From G963556115 sp963667375 (GTDB lineage: Bacteria; Planctomycetota; SZUA-567): a stretch of DNA of 64,000 nucleotides. The notes beneath the pieces are model-generated. The model worked only from the letters and a program-made list of their open reading frames with translations, searched no databases and was not told the DNA's origin. Shown here one piece after another: positions 52,807 through 62,112 of the stretch. The stretch is taken from NCBI GenBank assembly GCA_963667375.1, contig OY763323.1, positions 1,116,001-1,180,000 on the forward strand, given 5' to 3'. The stretch's first letter is position 1; each line of letters starts with the position of its first letter. Both the position numbers and the translations under genes were made by a program.

Positions 52807-54039
52807 TTAGAGCAGCAGACCGCATATTGCTGCAACTTTACCCATGAGACTCAGGTCTTCCCACTGGCTGCGGTTATCCGGATCTGCTGAATTATTCTGA
52901 CTATTATTATTAACGTTACTATTGGTGTTTATATTATTGGTACTTATATAAATATTCCCGCTGTTTGACGGCTTCTTGGCGTATTCCGGCGGTTGAAGCA
53001 TGAGCTTATAGTTATCCTTGATAAGAATTTTCTGGATATAGGTCTCAAGCTCGGGGTCATCACTGTCAGGGACGATGATAATCTGACCGGGTTTGACAAT
53101 CGGATTATTCTTATTCAGTCCTCCGAAGAGGGATTCTGCAACATTGTACTTGTTGGCAATCGGATGAGTGCGGTGAGGAGTTATCAATACCACTTCACCG
53201 AGCCAGCCTTTATCTACGTGTTTGAAACCGTCCCGTGCCTGGGCGTTGGCCTCGGAATTTATGGTTCGTGCCTGTGCCAGCAGACTGGAGTCCGCTCTGA
53301 ATACGGCTTCACTCAAATGAATCGGCTGCTTACCGATGGGGAATCTTCCCTGATTATTTACACCACCAAAGACGTAGTAGTAGCCGCCTCTGGCTTCAAG
53401 TGTTGTTACCCTTACAACCGGTGATTTACGTACATACGGGCGGATGGCGCTGACAATATTGTTTGCAATCTGATTGGTGTCAAGGCCTTTGGCCTGTACG
53501 AAATCTTCGGTGCCGGGGATCTGGATATCTCCGTCTTCACTGATTGTCACTTCACCGCTGAACTCTGGACTTTCCTTGACAACAATTTTCAGTTTGTCGC
53601 CTGCCAGATGACGATAGGTCTGTTCCGATTCTTCCTTGCCATATAAACCGCCGTAAACTTTCTGCTCAACCGGCATCGGCAGGCGCGGATTCATTCCCGC
53701 AACCTGTAGTGGTCTGTCTGCAACCAGATCAGGGTTTACGCCCTGTCTCAGAGGATCATGAATTCCCTGCCAGCGCTGTGCAGCCGGCATCTTTTCGGTC
53801 AGCTCCTGCATTGCCGGAAGTACCGGAGGAGTTCCTACACCGACATTAGCCATAGCGAATGCGGGATAACCCATGGATTTAGGAGCTTTGGGTTTTACTT
53901 TATAGACGGCGGGAGCGGATAAACCATTGGCACCGTATGCAACCGGTCCTTCATTGGTTGTATGCATCTTAGTCTGGCATCCTAATGTCAGCAGTATAAT
54001 AAGTATAGAAATACTGCCCGCAACACGGCTTAAATTCAT
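52807..54039 (-). CDS. Polysaccharide export lipoprotein (Wza/GfcE-type, XrtA-associated)
   Basis: 410 aa. Lipobox LTLGCQT (Cys 21). Poly_export domain at about 140-215 (YRHLAGDKLKIVVKESPEFS, GEVTISEDGDIQIPG), followed by SLBB-like segments (YYYVFGGVNNQGRFPIGKQP). The C-terminus is an Asn-rich low-complexity tail, then a short hydrophobic end. It would form the outer-membrane export pore with the co-polymerase. First gene of the cluster; GGAGAC precedes the ATG. No glycosyltransferase, Wzx or Wzy lies in this cluster. Confidence 0.86.
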   Translation of the reverse strand: MNLSRVAGSISILIILLTLGCQTKMHTTNEGPVAYGANGLSAPAVYKVKPKAPKSMGYPAFAMANVGVGTPPVLPAMQELTEKMPAAQRWQGIHDPLRQGVNPDLVADRPLQVAGMNPRLPMPVEQKVYGGLYGKEESEQTYRHLAGDKLKIVVKESPEFSGEVTISEDGDIQIPGTEDFVQAKGLDTNQIANNIVSAIRPYVRKSPVVRVTTLEARGGYYYVFGGVNNQGRFPIGKQPIHLSEAVFRADSSLLAQARTINSEANAQARDGFKHVDKGWLGEVVLITPHRTHPIANKYNVAESLFGGLNKNNPIVKPGQIIIVPDSDDPELETYIQKILIKDNYKLMLQPPEYAKKPSNSGNIYISTNNINTNSNVNNNSQNNSADPDNRSQWEDLSLMGKVAAICGLLL

Positions 54040-54230
54040 TGGTTATAGTCTCCGCTAAAGTTGATCAATACAGATAGCTAAAATATTATCGGCAATTGCC
54101 GAATGTGTAATCCACTAAAAACCGTAAAATTCATCTGGAACTCAATATATATGTGACTACAATTGCTCTTTACAGTTGAGCTGGATGTATGTTGAGATTT
54201 TTGTAGTGTCTGATGTAAAGGAAAAAACAG

Positions 54231-55358
54231 TTGAAGATAGTTGCTGATAAGAACCAACCTCTTGTAGAGCAATACTTTGGAAAATATACGGAAATTATCG
54301 AACTCGCAGCTGAAGAAATTTCAAATGCCTGTCTGCTCAGTTCTGGTGCCGAGGCTCTGATTTGCCGCTCTACAGTTAAAATAAATGAGAGTTTGCTTAA
54401 AAATACGCAGGTGAAGTTTGTCGGAACCTGTACTATAGGTTATGATCATGTTGACCTTGATTATCTGCGGGCCCGAGGTATCGGTTTCGCCTCTGCTCCC
54501 GGCTGTAATGCCAATAGTGTGGGTGAATATATTGTTGCGGCGCTGCTGGAGCATGCATTGGCCAGAGGGTATACCCTTGCCGGTAAGACTCTGGGTATAA
54601 TTGGAGTTGGAAATGTCGGAAAGTCAGTTGCAGACAAAGCAAAAGCACTGGGTTTGCGCCTTCTGCTCAATGATCCGCCGCGAGCCCGGCTTGAGGGGGA
54701 TTCAGATTTTTGTGAATTGGAGACGCTGCTGCCTGAAAGCGACTTTATCTCGGTTCATGTGCCGCTGATCCGGTCCGGGACAGATAAGACACTCGGACTG
54801 GTTGATGAAGAGTTTTTCAGCAGGGTTAAACCGGGGGCCGTATTCATTAATGCCGCCAGGGGCAGAGTTGTTAGAACCGCTGCTATTCTTGAGGCTTATA
54901 AATCAGGTATAATCGGTGACTATATTCTGGATGTTTACGAGAATGAGCCAGAAGTACTGCCGGCAGTGGTGGCGAATGCATTTATCGCGACCCAGCACAT
55001 AGCCGGGTATTCTTATGACGGGAAAATCAATGGGACCAGTGCGGTCTTTGAATCTTTTGCCAGACATTTCGCATTAGATGTTGCTATTGCTGATAGAGAT
55101 ATAAATAATATCTATCAGGGTGAGATTGTGATTCCTGAGGGTTATTCCGGGCTGAAGGCAATTAATTTTGCGGTGCAGAGCTGTTATCAGATATTTGAAG
55201 ATTCACAGAGGCTCAAGGCAGAACCTGGGTATTTTAGAGAATTGCGTAAAAATTATCGGAAACGCTATGAGTTCGCACATTATACGGTAAGTGGTTGCAG
55301 TAACGAGGATTTAGAAATCTTATATGGATTGGGATTCAGCAGGGGTGATGTCAGATAA
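54231..55358 (+). CDS. pdxB: Erythronate-4-phosphate dehydrogenase
   Basis: Second step of the DXP-dependent pyridoxal phosphate pathway. 375 aa. GTCTIGYDHVDLDYL and SAPGCNANSVGEYIVAALLE are diagnostic of PdxB. NAD motif GIIGVGNVGKSV; catalytic Arg in NAARGRVVR, Glu in DVYENEPE, His in ATQHIAGYSYDG. The PdxB-specific C-terminal dimerisation region (about 285-375) is present. Start is TTG 54231 with AAAGGA upstream; no ATG or GTG is nearby in frame. The next gene overlaps its end by 11 bp. Confidence 0.93.
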   Translation: MKIVADKNQPLVEQYFGKYTEIIELAAEEISNACLLSSGAEALICRSTVKINESLLKNTQVKFVGTCTIGYDHVDLDYLRARGIGFASAPGCNANSVGEYIVAALLEHALARGYTLAGKTLGIIGVGNVGKSVADKAKALGLRLLLNDPPRARLEGDSDFCELETLLPESDFISVHVPLIRSGTDKTLGLVDEEFFSRVKPGAVFINAARGRVVRTAAILEAYKSGIIGDYILDVYENEPEVLPAVVANAFIATQHIAGYSYDGKINGTSAVFESFARHFALDVAIADRDINNIYQGEIVIPEGYSGLKAINFAVQSCYQIFEDSQRLKAEPGYFRELRKNYRKRYEFAHYTVSGCSNEDLEILYGLGFSRGDVR

Positions 55359-56715
55359 GAGAAAATTGTCAGCTTGTATTTTAATAATACTAACAGCATT
55401 TGCTTCTGCATTTGCTGTTGCTGACACAAATTCAGATTATATTCTGGCCCGGGGTTATTGGAATTCCGGAGATTATGCTAAAGCGGCTGAAATCTTCAAA
55501 CAAGTAAGGGATGTTTCTTCAGATAATGTTATAAAAGCGGCATTGGCATATCCTGTGGCGGCTCAGGCGGCAGGTAGAGAGGAAGAGGCTGAAGAGGGGT
55601 TTCGTTTTTTTATCATTCATTATCCTGATTCTGAATTTATCAATACTGCTATGTTTAAAATGATAAATATTCTGATCAGTCAGGGTGAATACGCAGAGGC
55701 TGCGGTTTATCTGCATAGACTAAAAATTCCGGCTGGGGAAACCTCTTTACTGCAGGTGCGGGATGCTTTGAGTATCCTCTGCTATCTCGGACTGCAGCAG
55801 TATAATAATGTGGCTTATGCCATTGATCTTTATATCTCCGTATATCCGGATTCTGCGGATACTGATAAATATAAGTTATGGCTTGCATGGTATAAGCAGG
55901 AGCAGAATGACAGTTCGGCCGAGACTGATTTTAAGCGGCTTATCTCTGAATCGGCAGTATCTGAAACAGCTATAACGTCTAAAGAGTACCTGATCCCTCT
56001 TCTTATAAAGAATAACCGTGTTGATGAAGCGGTCGGTGATATGCTGGATCTTATCGCAGAAGGCAGGCAATACAAGGATACGGAATTACTTTGGCTCGCT
56101 CGTTATCTGGCGGATATGCGGGAACTGGCGCAGGCCGGAAAAATTCTGCAGCTGATAGTAGCGAAGCCTGAAAGTTCTATGATTCAGGCGGTGGCGTTGA
56201 ATGATCTGGCGCGTATTCAGACAGCTGAGAGAAAGTTCCATGATGCGTTGAGTAATTTTCCGCTGGTAGAGAAAGCTTTGTTGAATGCTGATTCAAGTGT
56301 CGGTCAGATAGAGCTCCTGACCAAGACCATGCGCTATGCGAATGCACTGACGCTGCGTAAGATCGGTCGAGCTGCCAGAGCCCGGGTTATTCTTGATAGC
56401 CTGCAGCCGACAGTATATGAGCCCTTATATTATCAGATTGTTTACGAGCAGGGGCTGGTGGCTATGAGTATCGGTGATTTCAGTAGCGCTGCTGTAAAAC
56501 TGATGCAAGTCGGGATTCTTTCAGCTGATCCGGATCTGGCTGGAAAAGCCCTGTTGCGCTGCGTTGAGGCATGTCAGTCCATGAATAATCAGAAATTATT
56601 GCGTCTTTGTCTGGAAGAACTGGTGGGAAAGAATGAAGGCAGTTACGGCAGGCTCTACCCCAACAGTCCTTATACCACGCAGGCATATGATATTATGAAT
56701 TCCCAGAATAAGTAA
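55348..56715 (+). CDS. Secreted TPR-like repeat protein
   Basis: About 455 aa from ATG 55348 (AGGGGTG upstream; overlaps pdxB by 11 bp). Signal peptide LSACILIILTAFASAFAVAD, cleavage near 27. The rest is helix-pair repeats: ILARGYWNSGDYAKAAEIFK, FFIIHYPDSEFINTAMFKMI, ISQGEYAEAAVYLHRLKIPA, and ALNDLARIQTAERKFHDALS. Resembles TPR/YbgF-like periplasmic scaffolds. The following STN-domain gene suggests an outer-membrane assembly, but no partner is proven. Confidence 0.75.
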   Translation: MSDKRKLSACILIILTAFASAFAVADTNSDYILARGYWNSGDYAKAAEIFKQVRDVSSDNVIKAALAYPVAAQAAGREEEAEEGFRFFIIHYPDSEFINTAMFKMINILISQGEYAEAAVYLHRLKIPAGETSLLQVRDALSILCYLGLQQYNNVAYAIDLYISVYPDSADTDKYKLWLAWYKQEQNDSSAETDFKRLISESAVSETAITSKEYLIPLLIKNNRVDEAVGDMLDLIAEGRQYKDTELLWLARYLADMRELAQAGKILQLIVAKPESSMIQAVALNDLARIQTAERKFHDALSNFPLVEKALLNADSSVGQIELLTKTMRYANALTLRKIGRAARARVILDSLQPTVYEPLYYQIVYEQGLVAMSIGDFSSAAVKLMQVGILSADPDLAGKALLRCVEACQSMNNQKLLRLCLEELVGKNEGSYGRLYPNSPYTTQAYDIMNSQNK

Positions 56716-56764
56716 GTAGTGAGATGATGTATGTTTTAATAAATTTAGAATCAGGCTGTAGTCT

Positions 56765-57931
56765 ATGCGAATAATTCCTGGATTGTTATTATTGGTGATC
56801 TTTCTTTCATCGGTCTGCAGGTGTGCAGATGCTGATGTCAGGGATTTATTGCATAAATCTGTCAGTTATGATTTTTCCGGAATGCCATTCGACCAGGTTT
56901 TACAGCGGGTTTCGGCGACTAGCGGTATTAACATTGTTCCTTTGCATTCAATCACGTCTTCAGTTAATTATAAGAGCCCGGTTTATCTGACGGTCAAGAA
57001 TATGCCTTTGGAGCAGTTTATTGACTGGCTTGCGGGAGTCGCCGGGGCGCGGTATAGAATTTTTCAAGATGGCAGAGTCTATCTTTCACAGAACTATGAG
57101 TGGGTCGAGATAAACAAGTTCGGTATGTTGTTCATTGATTTGAAGGATATCATCAGCGGTTCTCAGGAGCTTGAAAACTTTGATAGCGGTATCGCTGAAC
57201 TGACAAAAATTATAACTCTTTTCGATGATAATTATTATATTCGTACCGAGCAGCAGGCGGATATGATCAAGTTGATCGCACATGTGCCGCAGGAGCTTAA
57301 GGAGGTTTTTGTGCATTTAATTGATGAGTATAAAAGCAGTGGAACCGTTCTGGATAAATATGAGGTGGTCGGTGACCAGAAGCTTGGACCTCTGGAAGAG
57401 AAGCTGGCGGTTGTCAGAGAAATTAATTATCCGTATGCTCCCCTTAATGTGCAGTTAAAACGTCTCGCAAGTGATTTTTCGATAAATATAGGCTGCAGCA
57501 ATCGGATTTATCTAGCTGAGAAAGAGCTGCCGCAGCTTTCATTGAAGCTGGGTAAGGTAAGTCTGAAAGAGGCTATTGAATGTGTAATTGAGAAGACGGT
57601 CTTTAAAGGTGCCGAGCTTTCAGCACCTAACGGTATATGGCTTACTACTGGAAGTTCAGGCTGGACGCAGGCGGTATCAAGACGTTTTCTCTGGTCTGAT
57701 AATATAGTGGTACGTTCATATGTTTTAGGAAAATTGGGTTTAATGATCCCCGGCAGAGTGCTGGCTGCACAGATCCTGAATAAGGTCGCTAAACCGGCTT
57801 GGTTTGATCCCCTTGCCGGAGTAATATACAATGAAAAGAATGGCAGTCTGATTGTTATCGCTGATATTCAGACGCAGAACCGGGTTTTGCTGGCGCTACA
57901 GGAATTGACAGAACGTCTGCAGGCGAATTAA
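56765..57931 (+). CDS. Secreted protein with two STN-like domains
   Basis: 388 aa. Signal peptide (LLLLVIFLSSVCRCADA; the Cys residues near its end could be a lipobox variant). First STN-like domain at about 33-110: SYDFSGMPFDQVLQRVSATS, then LTVKNMPLEQFIDWLAGVAG. A second STN-like segment lies at about 215-300: YPYAPLNVQLKRLASDFSIN, LSLKLGKVSLKEAIECVIEK. STN domains begin secretins and TonB-dependent receptors; no secretin pore domain is present here. It may pair with the upstream TPR-like protein. Convergent with the hybrid kinase, 14 bp apart. Confidence 0.7.
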   Translation: MRIIPGLLLLVIFLSSVCRCADADVRDLLHKSVSYDFSGMPFDQVLQRVSATSGINIVPLHSITSSVNYKSPVYLTVKNMPLEQFIDWLAGVAGARYRIFQDGRVYLSQNYEWVEINKFGMLFIDLKDIISGSQELENFDSGIAELTKIITLFDDNYYIRTEQQADMIKLIAHVPQELKEVFVHLIDEYKSSGTVLDKYEVVGDQKLGPLEEKLAVVREINYPYAPLNVQLKRLASDFSINIGCSNRIYLAEKELPQLSLKLGKVSLKEAIECVIEKTVFKGAELSAPNGIWLTTGSSGWTQAVSRRFLWSDNIVVRSYVLGKLGLMIPGRVLAAQILNKVAKPAWFDPLAGVIYNEKNGSLIVIADIQTQNRVLLALQELTERLQAN

Positions 57932-57945
57932 TGTATTATTATTGG

Positions 57946-60900
57946 TTACACTAGCAATTCCGAAATTTTATTGAGGATATTTTTGATTTCAGTATTAATT
58001 ATAGGTAGTATTTTCTGTACGACATAACAGTCGTTGGAGGCCTCGGCTTTTATGCATGAGTTGTAAAGTCTGCAGGCACCGATAATACTTGCCATATTTT
58101 TTAAAGTGCGGATATTCTGAAAAGTTCCACCTGTATTGCCGCTTAGAGATTCAAACTCAATTCCCTGAATAATGAAATTAACTTCTCGTTTGAAAATTTT
58201 GAGCATTTCCTGAAAGTTTTCCTGACACCCTGAATTATAGATTCCAAGATTGTCATCAAGTGTCTTGGCGGATATTTCGTCAATATCATCGATATTCTGA
58301 ACAGTCTGCTCTGCCGCTGTTGCAGTTGAAATTTCAATTGTTTTATCCTCTGCAGAAGCGGTATCTTCAGTTGACTGCATCTGAGTTGTAAGCTGGTGGG
58401 CAGTATCGTTGAGTGGCCGTTCATCAGAAATATACTGATTGAGTTCGTAAATGACTTTTTGCAGGGTTTCCTTAATATCAGGATGGATACGGAGAATTTC
58501 TGCAGTTTCTGTTGCATGTTCAGCACTGTATGCCAGTTTATTCAGATATTTGGCCCCTATGATTCCAGCCATGCTTTTTAATGTGTGGCAGTAACGTGTC
58601 GCATCACTAAAGCGGTTTTTTTCTGCGGCATTGATGATATCTGCGCAGACTTTCGGTGCATCATCGCAGAAAAGGCTGATCATGGTTTTATAAGTCTGCT
58701 CACCTCCAGAATGTTTAATACCGGTGTTAAAATCAATTAGCTGTCTATCTGCTGGCTGTGGTTCTGTGCCAGAAATATTCTCCTTAGTTGCTGGTTGTCC
58801 TGTTTTCTGCAGCTGCTGGGGTAAGAAACTGACCAGAGCGTCTTTAAAATCGTTGAGTGATACTGGTTTTGCCAGGAAACTGTCCATACCGGCATTATAG
58901 CATGCCTGTTTATCTTCATCAAAAATATTAGCTGTAACTGCAATTATTGGCGTATGTGGCAACTGTTGCTCTTTTTCAATTTCACGTATACGGGTGGCAG
59001 CCGATATGCCGCTCATTTCCGGCATCTGCAGATCCATAAGTATCAGGTCATATTTTTGGGCAGTAAACATATCAACGGCAATGAGGCCGTTTGCGGCAAT
59101 ATCCGCGGTGGTGTCGAATTTTTCCAGAAATTTAAGGCATAATTTCTGGTTCATTTCATTATCTTCACAAAGAAGTATTTTTGCCTGAGGATAGGTTATA
59201 TTTTCATTGATATTGATCTGCAGGTTGGTATTAATATTCGGTGCATACTTTTCATTCATACTGTCTGTGATTTTTTGCAGTGGCAGCATTATGGTGAAGG
59301 TTGTTGATTCTCCGAGGGTGCTTTCAACCGAAATTTTTCCGCGCATCAGCTCTATCAGACTCTTGCAGATACTTAATCCCAGACCTGTACCGCCAAATTT
59401 GCGGGTGGTCGATTGATCCGCCTGGGTAAATTTATCGAAAATATTCTCTAAAGCTTCTGGAGCGATACCGATGCCAGTATCAGCCACGCTTATCTCCAGC
59501 GTTATACGTTCAGTACTGTTACTGATAATTCTGATCTGAAAATCAATATTCCCGCTGGTGGTGAATTTAGCGGCATTACCGGCAATATTGAGTAGCACTT
59601 GGGTTATACGTAATTCATCACCAAGTAGAGTTGCAGGTATTTCAGGGGAAATTTCACAATTGATGGTAATATTATTTTTTTCTGCCTGTGGTCGAATCAT
59701 CTCAATTATGTGGGAGATAGTTTTTCTTATATTGAATGGCCCGTTTACAATTTCCAGATTTCCCGATTCAATCTTTGAATGGTCGAGTATATCGTTTATT
59801 ATAAGTAGCAGAGCTTCTCCGCTGTGTCTGATGGCTGTGATGTATTCATTCTGCTGGGCGGAGAGTTCGGTGTCTTCCAGCAGGCAGACCATACCGAGGA
59901 CACTGTTCATCGGAGTGCGGATTTCATGTGAAACATTTGCCAGAAAATCCGCTTTCGCGGAACTGGCTTCTTCTGCCTTAATACGGAGTCTTTCCGATTC
60001 ATCCAGGAGATTCTGCAATTCGAGCGAAAGCTTTTCAGAGGCCTTGCGGGCATCGATTGAAGATTGCTCAAGTAATATACGGTTGGTGATATCAATACTT
60101 ATGCCGTAAATTATAGTTTTATTATTATTGTCTTTCTGTTTAATGGCATAAGTTTTGAGCCATATTTCGGAACAGGAAAAATTGTGTTTCTTTTGCGGCA
60201 GCGGAACTTTATGTTCGATTGAGAATTCAGAATCCTTTTCATTTGCATCTATAGAGTTGATGAACGTGAAAAAATTATTGATACCGGGTGACGGTGTTTC
60301 ATTGAATAGTTTGATGAAGAATTCTTCAGTTAAATACTTGTCTGCCGGAATCCCCAGCAGGGTTTCAGCGTGTTTTGAACATTTGAATCTACGGTTTTGC
60401 GGGGTGTATATCCAGCTCATGGCTCTACCAACTTTGAGCGAAATATCGTAGTGCTCAAGATTGGTCTCAATTATGTGCTGATAGTTGAAGAGTTTTTTCT
60501 GACGGATATATGAAATAATTATGATTCCTGTTGCGACCAGTTCGAATAATAAACTGAGCAGTATAATCGGAGTCCGATTGGCAAGGTTCGCGGTACCGGC
60601 AAACTCAGTGGTTGAATGCTGGGTGGTAATCTTCCAGTTTATACCTTTGTCGGTAAATGGCGGGCGTAGAGTAGTAAATTCGAAATAAGTTCCATTCTGA
60701 GATTTTGTATTTCCAAATTCATTGGTACTGATTACGCTCCAGGCATCAGGGTAGATAGTGCTGAAATTATCCGGTCTGTTGAAGGCAAAGTTCATCCAGT
60801 TTTCATCACCTCCGACCAGCCAGTCACCATTCTCGCTCAGTATTGATATATGTGGAGAGAGAGCAAAATTTATCCCGAGATTGATCAGTATGATACCTTG

Positions 60901-61518
60901 CAGTTTATGATCGTGTGAGTAGATGCCTTTACCGATATGGAGAGAAGGACGGAAAGGAAAGGCTATGGCGTCATTTTCACGCTCAAGATCTATCTTTGAA
61001 TAGTAAGTGCTATTTCTTTTGATTTTCAGGCCTTCCAGAAAATAATACTTTCGGGAGATATTTTTGAGTTCCTGGAACGGTATGATTGTCTCTCCGTGCT
61101 TGGTGTTGGTTACTTTTATCCGTTCTTTTCCGGAATTGTCAACTATTTCAATGGAATAGTACATTTTATTAATTTTCAGTAATTGTGCGATAAACTGTGC
61201 CAGATCGGCTTCTGCTGGTGAAGATGATGCCTTTACTGGTTTGGCTGAAAGTAACGGGATGAAATGATTCATGTAATTGCTGTCGCTGATAAGTGTAAGG
61301 TTATTTTCAGCGGTATTGAGTATACTGTTACAGTAGTTGCCGGCAGAGAGTATCTCTTTAGTTGCAATCTGCTGGATTAACGTGATTTCCTTGTTTAATA
61401 ATGATTTATAGGTATCATAAAAAAAGAATAGACCGCCGGCACTGACGATCAGCCAGATAATAATATAAAATAATTTGTTTTGGCGGGGCATGCCACCTGT
61501 TTTATAATTGGAAGGCAT
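57946..61518 (-). CDS. Hybrid sensor histidine kinase with two Hpt-like domains
   Basis: 1190 aa. Membrane helices at about 15-35 and 325-345 enclose an extracytoplasmic Cache-like sensor domain. A PAS domain follows, then HisKA with SHEIRTPMNSVLGM (phospho-His 531), HATPase_c (ADTGIGIAPEALE, GTGLGLSICKSL), and REC with MDLQMPEMSG (Asp 829). Two Hpt-like regions follow. The first, CHTLKSMAGIIGAKYL, has His 978. The second, NIRTLKNMASIIGACRL, has Arg 1137 at the same place, so it cannot accept phosphate. Orphan kinase; partner unknown. It is divergent from the STAS/CheA-like genes. Confidence 0.92.
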   Translation of the reverse strand: MPSNYKTGGMPRQNKLFYIIIWLIVSAGGLFFFYDTYKSLLNKEITLIQQIATKEILSAGNYCNSILNTAENNLTLISDSNYMNHFIPLLSAKPVKASSSPAEADLAQFIAQLLKINKMYYSIEIVDNSGKERIKVTNTKHGETIIPFQELKNISRKYYFLEGLKIKRNSTYYSKIDLERENDAIAFPFRPSLHIGKGIYSHDHKLQGIILINLGINFALSPHISILSENGDWLVGGDENWMNFAFNRPDNFSTIYPDAWSVISTNEFGNTKSQNGTYFEFTTLRPPFTDKGINWKITTQHSTTEFAGTANLANRTPIILLSLLFELVATGIIIISYIRQKKLFNYQHIIETNLEHYDISLKVGRAMSWIYTPQNRRFKCSKHAETLLGIPADKYLTEEFFIKLFNETPSPGINNFFTFINSIDANEKDSEFSIEHKVPLPQKKHNFSCSEIWLKTYAIKQKDNNNKTIIYGISIDITNRILLEQSSIDARKASEKLSLELQNLLDESERLRIKAEEASSAKADFLANVSHEIRTPMNSVLGMVCLLEDTELSAQQNEYITAIRHSGEALLLIINDILDHSKIESGNLEIVNGPFNIRKTISHIIEMIRPQAEKNNITINCEISPEIPATLLGDELRITQVLLNIAGNAAKFTTSGNIDFQIRIISNSTERITLEISVADTGIGIAPEALENIFDKFTQADQSTTRKFGGTGLGLSICKSLIELMRGKISVESTLGESTTFTIMLPLQKITDSMNEKYAPNINTNLQININENITYPQAKILLCEDNEMNQKLCLKFLEKFDTTADIAANGLIAVDMFTAQKYDLILMDLQMPEMSGISAATRIREIEKEQQLPHTPIIAVTANIFDEDKQACYNAGMDSFLAKPVSLNDFKDALVSFLPQQLQKTGQPATKENISGTEPQPADRQLIDFNTGIKHSGGEQTYKTMISLFCDDAPKVCADIINAAEKNRFSDATRYCHTLKSMAGIIGAKYLNKLAYSAEHATETAEILRIHPDIKETLQKVIYELNQYISDERPLNDTAHQLTTQMQSTEDTASAEDKTIEISTATAAEQTVQNIDDIDEISAKTLDDNLGIYNSGCQENFQEMLKIFKREVNFIIQGIEFESLSGNTGGTFQNIRTLKNMASIIGACRLYNSCIKAEASNDCYVVQKILPIINTEIKNILNKISELLV

Positions 61519-61808
61519 ATTATTCTTTATTTGTATGGGAAAATTATCAATATACAGTTTATAATCGAAGATATTATTTTACTTTGTAAATAAATAGAAC
61601 ACAATAAAAAAAATTGATGATCTTATTATTATCTATAGCTTATTCTTGAACTGCAGCTTCAGGCCAGTATGGAAACATAATCGAGTTCAATTATCAATCA
61701 TGGGATTTATATTGCAAAAAATATACTGATAAAGTATCTTTAAGGTATTATAGTTACTTATTAAGTATTGGTATGAAAAGTCTTATTTTAATACGGGGAC
61801 AATAATCA
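61519..61808. other. Divergent gap between hybrid kinase and STAS gene
   Basis: 290 bp, AT-rich. It holds a probable sigma-54-like element (61701-61715) and, overlapping it, TTGCAA-N17-TATCTT (61712-61740), which reads as a sigma-70 promoter. A TTGAACTGCAGCTTCAG block near 61650-61668 is an imperfect inverted repeat. I see no gene. Confidence 0.4.
61701..61715 (+). promoter_or_regulatory. Possible sigma-54 promoter of the STAS/CheA-like genes
   Basis: TGGGAT-N5-TTGC with the required GG-N10-GC spacing (GG 61702-61703, GC 61714-61715). The -12 half is perfect; the -24 half deviates from TGGCAC at two positions. An overlapping sigma-70 reading is possible, so this is tentative. Confidence 0.35.
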
Positions 61809-62093
61809 ATGGGTTCAGAAATTGTTTTAACGGCTGGAGGCGATCTTATAAGTTCTGAGGTTGAGTCTTTTAAGGACGAAATACTTGAAAATCTCGCCCA
61901 AAAACCTCAGCGGCTGATTCTGGATATGGGAAAGGTAAAAGTAATTGATTCCAGTGGTATCGGTATGTTGATTGCGGCAAAGAATTCTGCCAGTAAGTAT
62001 AAATGCGAGTTGGTGTTAAAAGACATGAACGCTGATATTATTAAAATGTTTAAAATTATGAGGCTGACGGAGCATTTTGTTTTTGCTAACTGA
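61809..62093 (+). CDS. STAS-domain anti-sigma-factor-antagonist-like protein
   Basis: 94 aa, a single STAS domain. DSSGIGMLIAAKNSA carries the phosphorylatable Ser 48/Ser 49 found in SpoIIAA-type antagonists. GGGGAC precedes the ATG. No anti-sigma kinase adjoins; instead a CheA-like gene starts 19 bp after the stop. Similar STAS-CheA adjacency is seen in chemosensory-like clusters, so it may be a regulator or partner of that pathway, not of a sigma factor. Confidence 0.85.
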   Translation: MGSEIVLTAGGDLISSEVESFKDEILENLAQKPQRLILDMGKVKVIDSSGIGMLIAAKNSASKYKCELVLKDMNADIIKMFKIMRLTEHFVFAN

Positions 62094-62112
62094 ATATGGA
62101 TAAGAGATTATT

